DNA of 5,113 nucleotides, taken from an uncultured Oscillospiraceae bacterium (lineage in GTDB: Bacteria; Bacillota; Clostridia; Oscillospirales; Oscillospiraceae). The notes under the pieces are model-generated. The model searched no databases. It was given only the letters and a program-made list of their open reading frames with translations, and was not told the DNA's origin. The translations under genes and the position numbers were made by a program. The stretch lies in assembly GCA_934561725.1 (NCBI GenBank), contig CAKTGW010000106.1, positions 1 through 5,113 on the forward strand. Direction: 5' to 3'. Below, piece after piece: positions 1 through 5,095 of the stretch (its first letter is position 1; each line of letters opens with the position of its first letter).

Positions 1-635
1 ACACTGCTCATGCCGAAAAATAGATCAATGTCCCTGGCCAGACCCAGCTTGAAGCCCTGTTTGTTTCGTTCGCCAAAGCTCATGCGTCCGGCGTCGTTTA
101 CCTGGGGCATAAAGTGTACGGAGAGTTCGCCCTCCAGCGCATAGGGGATAATACCGGTGAAAAACGGAAGCGGAGCCATACCGAACAAGAAATTCGGATT
201 CTTCCGCAGGGAAAAGCTACCCTTTCGGTCGCTGGTAGACAGAATCATGGTGGAAACAATACTTCCCCGGTGGTGATCGATCATGCTCTGCGTATAGGGC
301 GCCGTTTTTACGGGATGGCTGCCGCCTTCCCAGGTCGTCTCGATCCAGATGACCGGCGGTGTGGGCAGGGCTTCCGCCCGTTTGTCCAGCAGAATATCGG
401 CATAATCCGCATAGCGCGTCAGCGGTACGCTCTGCCGGAATTCGTCAATGGTCCGGGGGCAGGTGCCGTTCATGATCCGGCGGCCCAGCTCGCAGGGCGC
501 ATACAGACTCAGCTGCTCAAGCATCAGCCGCTTCTGGATATCCATGTATTCAGACATGCTCAGATCCAGAAAACCGCAGTATTGCTGCCAGATGCTCCGG
601 TACATCCGGTTAGAGAGCTTATCGTCCAGATTCAT
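1..635 (-). CDS. GH3-family acyl-acid amido synthetase-like protein, 3' part outside the window
   Basis: I see 211 codons from an ATG at 635, then the window ends; full GH3 proteins are usually 500 to 600 residues, so well over half is missing. The recognisable part is residues 64-115: DEFRQSVPLTRYADY, then TTWEGGSHPVK, then APYT. This follows the GH3 N-terminal pattern, where a 'VPLTxYxDY' segment precedes the nucleotide phosphate loop and a 'K..PYT' segment. GH3 enzymes are known to adenylate carboxylic acids and join them to amino acids; no substrate can be assigned here. The phosphate loop departs from the usual TSGTTG-type sequence (residues 100-110). No signal peptide is seen, so it is probably cytosolic. 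The start overlaps the previous gene's stop as ATGA, with AAAGGAGG at 646-653 in front. Family call fairly sure; activity not. Confidence 0.78.
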   Translation of the reverse strand, partial: MNLDDKLSNRMYRSIWQQYCGFLDLSMSEYMDIQKRLMLEQLSLYAPCELGRRIMNGTCPRTIDEFRQSVPLTRYADYADILLDKRAEALPTPPVIWIETTWEGGSHPVKTAPYTQSMIDHHRGSIVSTMILSTSDRKGSFSLRKNPNFLFGMAPLPFFTGIIPYALEGELSVHFMPQVNDAGRMSFGERNKQGFKLGLARDIDLFFGMSS

Positions 636-1213
636 GTCCTGCGGTCCTCCTTTCTGTGCAGTGTTTGGATGCAGCGTCTGAAAGATGCGGCAGTGGGGAT
701 CAGAAATGGGACCTGCTTCCGGTATGCCGCATAGCCGGCGAGTGTTTTGGGAAAATAAATACGATCCTGCACATAAACATGCAGGATGTCGCTCAGGGTG
801 AGCGTAAGGGCGCACAGCAGCATGGCATCCCGGCCGGAGACCAGCCAGACACAGAGATACAGGCCGCCAAAAAACAGCACGCCCGGATGACGGCACAGGG
901 CATATAGTCCGGTGTCTACCACGGCATTGCCGGTACCCTCCACATAGGTGCGCTCAAAGGGCAGAGAAAAAAACAGGGCCCACAGCAGCATAAGTGCAAA
1001 GATGACTGCCAGACTGCCCACCAGTATGGAAACCCATGGCGGCAGGATAAAACGGGGACTTCCACTGAAGCAAGCGCCTGCGGTGGAGATGAAAATACCC
1101 AGACAGCCCAGCAGGAACAGTATGCCGGGCAGCCGGCCGTTGCCGCGCAGCTTCAGCCGGTCAAACAGATACAGGGGAAGAAAGCTCAGGCAGCCGGACA
1201 GAACGTACAGCAT
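632..1213 (-). CDS. Small integral-membrane methyltransferase, isoprenylcysteine carboxylmethyltransferase / phospholipid methyltransferase type
   Basis: A protein of 193 residues with hydrophobic segments at about 2-18, 29-49, 59-83, 111-126 and 130-147, so about five membrane spans. The family signature is near the C-terminus: GLYALCRHPG (102-111), then VQDRIYFPKTLAGYAAYRKQVPFLIP-like sequence at 148-173. This matches the 'G.Y...RHP' and 'L...G..Y..Y...VP..iP' motifs of the ICMT/PEMT superfamily, which use S-adenosylmethionine to methylate lipid or lipid-linked acceptors in the membrane. The usual RHP-x-Y-x-G is RHPGVLFFGG here. The reading frame stays open upstream to 1450, but that would bury 230 bases of the preceding gene; the ATG at 1213 has AAGGAG seven bases ahead. 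It starts 4 nt after the DegV stop and overlaps the GH3 start by 4 nt, so it is the middle gene of the operon. The acceptor is unknown. Confidence 0.75.
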   Translation of the reverse strand: MLYVLSGCLSFLPLYLFDRLKLRGNGRLPGILFLLGCLGIFISTAGACFSGSPRFILPPWVSILVGSLAVIFALMLLWALFFSLPFERTYVEGTGNAVVDTGLYALCRHPGVLFFGGLYLCVWLVSGRDAMLLCALTLTLSDILHVYVQDRIYFPKTLAGYAAYRKQVPFLIPTAASFRRCIQTLHRKEDRRT

Positions 1214-1217
1214 AGGC

Positions 1218-2087
1218 CTACTCCTTTGCCATGAATCCGACGCCGGTGATATACGGGCCGGTGTTGGTAGAAATGGATGCGCCGGCATAGAAGATACCTG
1301 CCGGGGGCTTCCCGGCCAGCTCCTCCAGCTTTTCGGCCAACTCCAGAGCCTCGCTGTCCGTAACACCGCGCAGCACAACATAGTCACTGCGGCCGTCCCA
1401 GCGCTGCCGGAACAGCTCGACAAGCTGACGCACGGCGGCGTGACGGCCACGGGGCTTTTTCAGAGTGCGAAAAACCCCGTCGATATTCTCCATAACAGGA
1501 CAGATGCCCAGCATATCGCATACTGTTTGCACAGCGCCGGAGATCCGGCCCGAGCGGCTTACATATTTTAAGGTGAATACACTGAAATAGGTCTCCAGGG
1601 CGCCAAACCATTCAATGAGCAGACGGAGCACTTCGTCCAGATCCGCACCGGCGTTATAGGCCCGGGCGGCACGCAGAATGCCGTAGCCATAGGAAATGGA
1701 ATAATTCCCTGAATCAAAAATGTATATTTCGAATTTGTTCACGGCTTCCGGGTACTCCTCATAGAAAAGGCCCTTACCGATGCCGGCGCTGGAATATGTA
1801 CCGCTGCCCACAGAGGTCATGGTCGTGACAACGGCGCAGGTGTAGCCGGCGCTGTAGGCTTCCGCAAATTTGCCGGCGAAGGCGCTGGGCGGTATCTGCG
1901 CAGTAACGGGCATCTCCCGGCAACCCATGAGTTTTTTGTAGTATTCGGCACTGGTAAAGGAATAGGCTTCCTGATATTCCACACCGTCGATCGTGATAGT
2001 GAAGGGCAGAATCTCGATCCCCTCTGCCCGCGCGGTATCCAGCGGAATATCGCAGTTGGAATCTGCGAAAAATTTAATTTTTGTCAT
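1218..2087 (-). CDS. DegV family protein (FakB-like fatty-acid-binding fold)
   Basis: A protein of 289 residues, the normal DegV length. Motifs appear in order: FADSNCDIP at 7-15 (DegV 'TDSxxDLP'), VTAQIPPSAF at 61-70 ('TSQPSPxxF'), TSVGSGTYSSA at 91-101 ('SSgLSGTYqsA'), DSGNYSISYGYG at 125-136, LKYVSRSGRIS at 173-183 ('LkyLkkGGRIs') and TNTGPYITGVGF at 274-285 (the place of 'HtGPGalGi'). DegV proteins are two-domain cytosolic proteins that bind a fatty acid; some (FakB) present it to the kinase FakA for phosphorylation. No kinase gene is in view. The GPG motif is altered and its preceding His is Asn, so the ligand may differ. I chose ATG 2087 over an in-frame GTG at 2114 because GGAG lies six bases before 2087 and the protein then begins MTKIKFF, as DegV proteins do. 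It is the first gene of the leftward operon. Confidence 0.9.
   Translation of the reverse strand: MTKIKFFADSNCDIPLDTARAEGIEILPFTITIDGVEYQEAYSFTSAEYYKKLMGCREMPVTAQIPPSAFAGKFAEAYSAGYTCAVVTTMTSVGSGTYSSAGIGKGLFYEEYPEAVNKFEIYIFDSGNYSISYGYGILRAARAYNAGADLDEVLRLLIEWFGALETYFSVFTLKYVSRSGRISGAVQTVCDMLGICPVMENIDGVFRTLKKPRGRHAAVRQLVELFRQRWDGRSDYVVLRGVTDSEALELAEKLEELAGKPPAGIFYAGASISTNTGPYITGVGFMAKE
1221..1226 (-). promoter_or_regulatory. Ribosome binding site of the membrane methyltransferase
   Basis: AAGGAG on the minus strand, inside the last codons of the DegV gene and seven bases before ATG 1213. It decides the methyltransferase start against the longer open frame reaching 1450. Confidence 0.75.
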
Positions 2088-2093
2088 AGAACG

Positions 2094-2097
2094 CTCC
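2094..2097 (-). promoter_or_regulatory. Ribosome binding site of the DegV gene
   Basis: GGAG on the minus strand, six bases before ATG 2087. It favours that start over the GTG at 2114, which lies within a hairpin. The site sits one base past the base of the 6-bp stem at 2099-2114. Confidence 0.6.
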
Positions 2098-2098
2098 G

Positions 2099-2114
2099 GT
2101 GCGGCAGACCGCAC
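2099..2114 (-). other. GC hairpin in the DegV leader, next to the ribosome binding site
   Basis: A 6-bp perfect stem (GTGCGG pairing with CCGCAC) closes a 4-base loop (TCTG on the minus strand). It lies in the roughly 65-base leader between the inferred transcription start near 2153 and ATG 2087, and ends one base before GGAG. There is no T-run, so it is not a terminator. It may tune translation or stabilise the mRNA; that is only inference. Confidence 0.45.
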
Positions 2115-2159
2115 AGACAGGTAAAAATCGATAAAACATCAGCAGTTTATACAACAAAA

Positions 2160-2188
2160 ATCATAGCTTATTTTTTTGCCGATGTCAA
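2160..2188 (-). promoter_or_regulatory. Housekeeping sigma-A promoter of the DegV-methyltransferase-GH3 operon
   Basis: On the minus strand, a perfect -35 TTGACA (plus-strand 2183-2188), a 17-base A-rich spacer and a -10 TATGAT (2160-2165; 5 of 6 bases). Transcription should begin near 2153, giving a leader of about 65 bases before DegV ATG 2087. This is the strongest promoter match in the window and suggests steady, vegetative expression of the three-gene operon unless a repressor acts. Confidence 0.85.
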
Positions 2189-2231
2189 CAAAAGCATAAA
2201 AATATCCGTCTTGTCGGGATAGGGAACACAA

Positions 2232-2260
2232 TAGAAAAATTCGCAGCCGTGTGCTACACT
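2232..2260 (+). promoter_or_regulatory. Possible distal sigma-A extended -10 promoter for the sigma operon
   Basis: TAGAAA at 2232-2237 (4 of 6), a 17-base spacer, and TACACT at 2255-2260 (4 of 6) preceded by TG plus one base (2252-2254), an extended -10. Transcription would start near 2267 and give a leader of about 105 bases containing the A/T palindrome. It could supply basal sigma factor ahead of the nearer ECF-type promoter. The match is only moderate. Confidence 0.3.
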
Positions 2261-2301
2261 ACAGCAGAGAGACGGACAGATTGATCCTGTTGCCGGGCAT
2301 G

Positions 2302-2322
2302 CAAAAATTTTCAAAATTTTTG
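2302..2322. repeat. Perfect 21-bp A/T palindrome upstream of the sigma gene
   Basis: Two 10-base arms, CAAAAATTTT and AAAATTTTTG, flank a single central C and are exact reverse complements. The right arm runs into the TGTAAG of the proposed ECF -35. It could be an operator for a dimeric regulator or an AT-rich, bent promoter-activating element; with only one G-C pair it would be a weak RNA hairpin and is not a terminator. The palindrome is directly visible; its function is not. Confidence 0.55.
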
Positions 2323-2346
2323 TAAGATTTTTTCATCATCGGAGTC
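2321..2346 (+). promoter_or_regulatory. ECF-type (probably autoregulatory) promoter of the sigma/anti-sigma operon
   Basis: TGTAAG at 2321-2326 followed by a T-rich spacer of 16 bases and AGTC at 2343-2346. Known ECF promoters in Firmicutes read TGAAAC or TGTAAC, about 16 bases, then CGTA or CGTC, with T-rich sequence after the -35. ECF factors usually drive their own gene. Transcription would start near 2352, about 20 bases before ATG 2373. Each box differs by one base from the pattern, so this is a good but unproven match. Confidence 0.55.
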
Positions 2347-2372
2347 TTACCTGTAAAGGGGGTGGCAGCGTA

Positions 2373-2873
2373 ATGGAATTCGAACAGATATACGGCACCT
2401 ATTTTAAATCAGTATATCGTTATGTATGGCAGCTCTCGGGCAGCGAGCATATTGCGGAGGAGATCACGAGCGAGACCTTTTTCAGGGCGATCCAGTCTAT
2501 AGATCACTTTCGCGGGGAATGTGATATGCGGGTCTGGCTTTACCGGATCGAAAAAAATGCCTATTACACATATTTGAAAAAGAACAAAAGAGTATCGGAT
2601 ATTGACGAGGCGGATTTATGGAATATTGCTGCCGCGGATACTCCTGTTGATACAAAAATCGGTGAGCGGGAGGAGGCCTGTCGAATACGAAAAATTCTGC
2701 ATGACCTGGCTGAGCCGTATAAGGAAGTGTTCATGTGGCGTGTGTTTGGAGAGTTGTCGTTTAAGGAAATAGGCGCGCTCTATGGAAAAACCGATAATTG
2801 GGCCTGTGTGACCTACCACCGGGCCAGAAAGATGATACAGCGCAGATCGGAGGAAAATGAGCATGAAAAATGA
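2373..2873 (+). CDS. ECF-subfamily RNA polymerase sigma factor (sigma-70 family)
   Basis: A protein of 166 residues, the usual size for an ECF factor with only regions 2 and 4. Region 2 spans about 5-72, with AEEITSETFFRAI (28-40) matching the core-binding 2.2 helix and RVWLYRIEKNAYYTYLKK (53-70) the -10-recognising 2.3/2.4 part. A linker follows, then region 4 from about 105 to 157, with the DNA-binding helix-turn-helix LSFKEIGALYGKTDNWACVTYHRARKMI-like stretch at 128-155. It directs RNA polymerase to stress or envelope-response promoters; targets beyond its own operon are unknown. The start is set by AAGGGGG at 2356-2362. The next gene starts 11 bases before this stop and encodes its likely anti-sigma factor. 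Codons are visibly more A/T-rich than in the flanking operons. Confidence 0.93.
   Translation: MEFEQIYGTYFKSVYRYVWQLSGSEHIAEEITSETFFRAIQSIDHFRGECDMRVWLYRIEKNAYYTYLKKNKRVSDIDEADLWNIAAADTPVDTKIGEREEACRIRKILHDLAEPYKEVFMWRVFGELSFKEIGALYGKTDNWACVTYHRARKMIQRRSEENEHEK
2849..2853 (+). promoter_or_regulatory. Ribosome binding site of the anti-sigma gene
   Basis: GGAGG inside the end of the sigma gene. It is nine bases before ATG 2863 but only three before ATG 2857, so it selects 2863 as the start. The overlap with the sigma stop suggests translational coupling, keeping the two proteins in step. Confidence 0.65.
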
Positions 2874-3603
2874 GTGCAGTATTGTTCGTGATATTCTGCC
2901 CTTATACCTTGAGAATATGGTCAGCGAAGAGACAGGGGCGTTTGTCAAAGAGCATCTTGAAACCTGTCCTGTGTGTATGGCAGAGCTTGAGGCGCTGAAC
3001 GCCGGGAAAAAGGTGGAAAAAGTCAGCAGCGAAATGCAGCCTGATCTGGAAGCGGACGTGGCGGAGGCCATGAGAGCGGCCCGCAGGAAGCTGCGCAGAA
3101 AGACATACCGTGCCGCAGCCGGGATCGCAGCTCTCTTCATGATCGCCTGTGTACTGCTTCACTTTTTCCCCGTTTACCGTATTCTGGATATTGGGCCTAT
3201 GTCGATGGGAAATTATTACAGCAGAGAACAGATCGCCAAAGCACTTTATATTGGCTCCGGGGCTGACCGCGGAGAAGCGCAGGCGGTTTTGCGCCTGGCC
3301 GATCAGGCATTCAATGATGTGCGGCATACAAGGGCCGAAAACGAAGAAAAGTACGGATTGCTTGCCCGCTATGCAGCCGATACGGACAGCTATGGCGATA
3401 TGGCATTCAATGAACATTCTCTGGAGCTGTGGTCCGCACACCTCGGGAAAAATGAGGGCTGGATATGGGTTTATTACTCTTCGGAGACCTTCGATCACAA
3501 TGGAAATATCGTCTGCGGAAGCCGGCATATCCCCTCTCTTTGGAAGGTTGAAAGAGATGACGGCGGCGAATGGACAGTGGTGCAGATCCGCGAACACCCA
3601 TAA
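2863..3603 (+). CDS. Zinc-finger anti-sigma factor with one membrane span and an outer sensor-like domain
   Basis: 246 residues counted from ATG 2863. The N-terminus carries a complete ZAS/zf-HC2 motif: Cys5, 25 residues, His31, three residues, Cys35 (in HLETCPVC), two residues, Cys38. These domains are known to bind and silence ECF sigma factors in the cytoplasm. A basic stretch (71-83, RAARRKLRRKTYR) precedes one hydrophobic span at about 84-103 (AAAGIAALFMIACVLLHFF), so the remainder, about 104-246, should lie outside the cell. That part is rich in Trp, Tyr and charged residues (for example EGWIWVYYSSETF, 198-210) and I cannot place it in a family. The gene overlaps the sigma gene by 11 bases. 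Release of the sigma factor is probably by an envelope signal acting through the outer domain; this is inference. Confidence 0.88.
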   Translation: MKNECSIVRDILPLYLENMVSEETGAFVKEHLETCPVCMAELEALNAGKKVEKVSSEMQPDLEADVAEAMRAARRKLRRKTYRAAAGIAALFMIACVLLHFFPVYRILDIGPMSMGNYYSREQIAKALYIGSGADRGEAQAVLRLADQAFNDVRHTRAENEEKYGLLARYAADTDSYGDMAFNEHSLELWSAHLGKNEGWIWVYYSSETFDHNGNIVCGSRHIPSLWKVERDDGGEWTVVQIREHP

Positions 3604-3615
3604 GTAAGCGGGAGC

Positions 3616-3644
3616 TTGACTGTCCCAGAGAGCTTGGGTATACT
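3616..3644 (+). promoter_or_regulatory. Housekeeping sigma-A promoter of the hydrolase-DUF1643 unit
   Basis: TTGACT at 3616-3621 (5 of 6), exactly 17 bases, then TATACT at 3639-3644 (5 of 6). Transcription should start near 3651, about 24 bases before ATG 3675. It lies 12 bases after the anti-sigma stop, with no terminator between, so the pair can be expressed independently but may also receive read-through. An imperfect palindrome (3631-3650, 7 of 10 pairs) covers the -10. Confidence 0.8.
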
Positions 3645-3674
3645 TGAGCTGTGCGATGAAAGCGAGGAAAAGAC

Positions 3675-4427
3675 ATGAATACTTTTGAAATACAGGGACC
3701 GGGCGGAGATGTTATCAGCTGCGCCGGTGTCCCCGGAAGCGGAGAAAAGGTGCTGATCGCAGCGCATGGCTTTGGGAGCAGTGCGTTGAGCCCGACCAAC
3801 CGGCGGCTGATGCAGGTCCTTCCGGAGAGAACAGGCTGCGGTGTAGTTTCCTTTGATTTTCCGGAGCACGGAGCCAGCCGGGCAGGCCGCACATCGCTGC
3901 GGATCGGCATATGCATGGACTATCTGGCTGCTGTGGAAAATGCGGTGCATGCCCGCGCCCCGCAGGCAGAGATCCTCTATTTCGGATCCAGCTTTGGTGC
4001 ATATATCACCGCGCTGTATCTGAGCCTGCGGCTCCATAGAGGCAGCCGGGCATTTTTCCGGTCGGCGGCTGTTACCATGCCGCAGATCCTGCTGGGGCAG
4101 TCCAATCCGGCGGCGGAGGCCCAGCTGGCGGAGCAGGGCTGGTTTGCGCTGGATTATCCGGGCTATGTGCGTCCGCTGGAGCTTACGGCGGAATTTTTGC
4201 AGGATCTGCGGGAGCATGACCTTTTTAAGCTTTATAAGCCCGGACCCTGGCTGACCATGCTGCACGGGTCGGCAGATGAAACGGCTCCTTATGAGGCCGC
4301 GCAGCGCTTTGCTCGTTTTTCCGGTGCGGCGCTGATCACCGTTCCCGGCGGACACCACAGTCTGAGCGAGGGCGAACAGCCCAGCCTGATGGCCGACGCC
4401 GCAGCGGAATTTGTTCTGGGGAGGTAA
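3675..4427 (+). CDS. Alpha/beta-hydrolase fold serine hydrolase
   Basis: A protein of 250 residues with a full set of hydrolase landmarks: the oxyanion-hole strand and loop VLIAAHGFGSS (26-36), the second strand and turn VVSFDFPEHGAS (57-68), the nucleophile elbow GSSFG (104-108, Ser106), the acid in LHGSADETAP (196-205, Asp201) and the base in VPGGHHSL (223-230, His227 or His228). All three catalytic residues are therefore present. Family members cleave esters, thioesters, amides or other bonds; a lipase- or acyl-esterase-like role is plausible but the substrate cannot be read. A lid-like stretch lies at about 115-185. No signal peptide is seen, so it should be cytosolic. GAGG at 3664-3667 supports the ATG at 3675. 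The DUF1643 gene follows five bases after the stop. Confidence 0.88.
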   Translation: MNTFEIQGPGGDVISCAGVPGSGEKVLIAAHGFGSSALSPTNRRLMQVLPERTGCGVVSFDFPEHGASRAGRTSLRIGICMDYLAAVENAVHARAPQAEILYFGSSFGAYITALYLSLRLHRGSRAFFRSAAVTMPQILLGQSNPAAEAQLAEQGWFALDYPGYVRPLELTAEFLQDLREHDLFKLYKPGPWLTMLHGSADETAPYEAAQRFARFSGAALITVPGGHHSLSEGEQPSLMADAAAEFVLGR

Positions 4428-4432
4428 GGGGC

Positions 4433-5050
4433 ATGCATATACCGAGCTGCGCTTCACAGGCGCTGGACATCCTGACTTTTGAGGAAGCGCTGATTCCCTC
4501 CGGTGAGGAGAACTATGATAGAGAAAAGTGGCTTTATGTGCCGGATTTTTACTCGGATTATCGGTACATACTGGGGACCCGCGGGAAAAATCCGCTGATC
4601 TGTATCGGGATCAATCCGAGCACGGCGGCGCCGGATGCGCTGGATAATACGCTGAAGTCGGTCTCGCGGATCGCAGAGGGCAATGGATTTGACAGCTGGA
4701 TCATGTTTAACGTCTATGCTCAGCGTGCGACCCGACCTGATGATATGGACCGGGAACTGAACCAGGCACTGCACCATGAAAATATGAAAGCGTTTGCCTA
4801 TGTGCTCCGTTCTGTGTGCGGCCCCAGACCGCCCGCAGTGTGGGCCGCCTGGGGAGCAATCATTGAAAAACGGGCGTATCTGCCCCAATGTGTCCGGGAT
4901 ATGGCCGCTTTGGGACAGGAATATGGAGCGGAGTGGTACAGCTGCGGTGCGCGCTCCAAGAAGGGGCATCCTCATCATCCCCTGTATCTGCGGCGCGACT
5001 TGCCTATAGAGCCCTTTGATGTGACGGCATATTTGAATACTCTGGCATAA
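4433..5050 (+). CDS. DUF1643 family protein
   Basis: A protein of 205 residues matching the DUF1643 pattern: YRYILGTRGKNPLICIGINPSTAAPDALD-like sequence at 43-71, with the hallmark NPSTA at 61-65; then WIMFNVYAQRATRPDDM (89-105), where the family usually reads 'vvNlfayRaTdP'; then GHPHHPLYLRRDL (178-190) near the C-terminus. The biochemical function of the family is not established as far as I know. It is soluble, with no signal peptide or membrane span. GGGGAGG at 4418-4424, inside the end of the hydrolase gene and eight bases before ATG 4433, supports the start and co-expression with the hydrolase. A terminator follows directly after the stop, so this is the last gene of the unit. Confidence 0.85.
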   Translation: MHIPSCASQALDILTFEEALIPSGEENYDREKWLYVPDFYSDYRYILGTRGKNPLICIGINPSTAAPDALDNTLKSVSRIAEGNGFDSWIMFNVYAQRATRPDDMDRELNQALHHENMKAFAYVLRSVCGPRPPAVWAAWGAIIEKRAYLPQCVRDMAALGQEYGAEWYSCGARSKKGHPHHPLYLRRDLPIEPFDVTAYLNTLA

Positions 5051-5055
5051 AAAAT

Positions 5056-5095
5056 CCCCCTGCGGCTGAATTTTATCAGTCACAGGGAGTTTTTT
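5056..5095 (+). terminator. Rho-independent terminator after the DUF1643 gene
   Basis: A stem pairs CCCTG (5058-5062) with CAGGG (5083-5087), continues after one mismatch with G-C, G-U and CTGA/TCAG pairs, and closes a loop of about six A/T bases (5070-5075). A run of six T (5090-5095) follows. Six A lie on the other side (5049-5054), so it could also stop a gene converging from the right. The last 18 bases of the window hold nothing I can identify. Confidence 0.85.

Noticed and set aside
1214..1450. Upstream extension of the methyltransferase frame to 272 residues
   Set aside because: It would overlap the conserved DegV C-terminus by more than 230 bases, its sequence there has no family match, and a good ribosome site precedes ATG 1213.
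114..1571. Plus-strand open frames at 114-734, 656-907 and 948-1571
   Set aside because: They are shadows of the GH3, methyltransferase and DegV genes, with no motifs of their own.
2088..2114. GTG at 2114 as the DegV start
   Set aside because: It adds nine residues (MRSAAPERS) not typical of the family, lies in a hairpin, and ATG 2087 has a properly spaced GGAG.
2222..2250. GGGAAC ... CGTG as an ECF promoter
   Set aside because: The gap of about 20 bases between GGAAC and CGT is too long for the usual ECF spacing; the 2321-2346 site fits better.
2301..2336. A/T palindrome plus T-run as a terminator or attenuator
   Set aside because: The stem has only one G-C pair and would be too weak in RNA for rho-independent termination.
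2857..2862. ATG 2857 as the anti-sigma start
   Set aside because: Only three bases separate it from GGAGG; ATG 2863 has nine.
3495..4457. Long minus-strand open frame (320 codons)
   Set aside because: It lies opposite the hydrolase gene and the end of the anti-sigma gene, which carry clear family motifs; the translation is Arg/Pro/Gln-rich with no recognisable domain, as expected for the antisense of a GC-rich gene.
4454..5083. Minus-strand open frame of 209 codons
   Set aside because: It is antisense to the DUF1643 gene and runs through the terminator hairpin; no recognisable domain.
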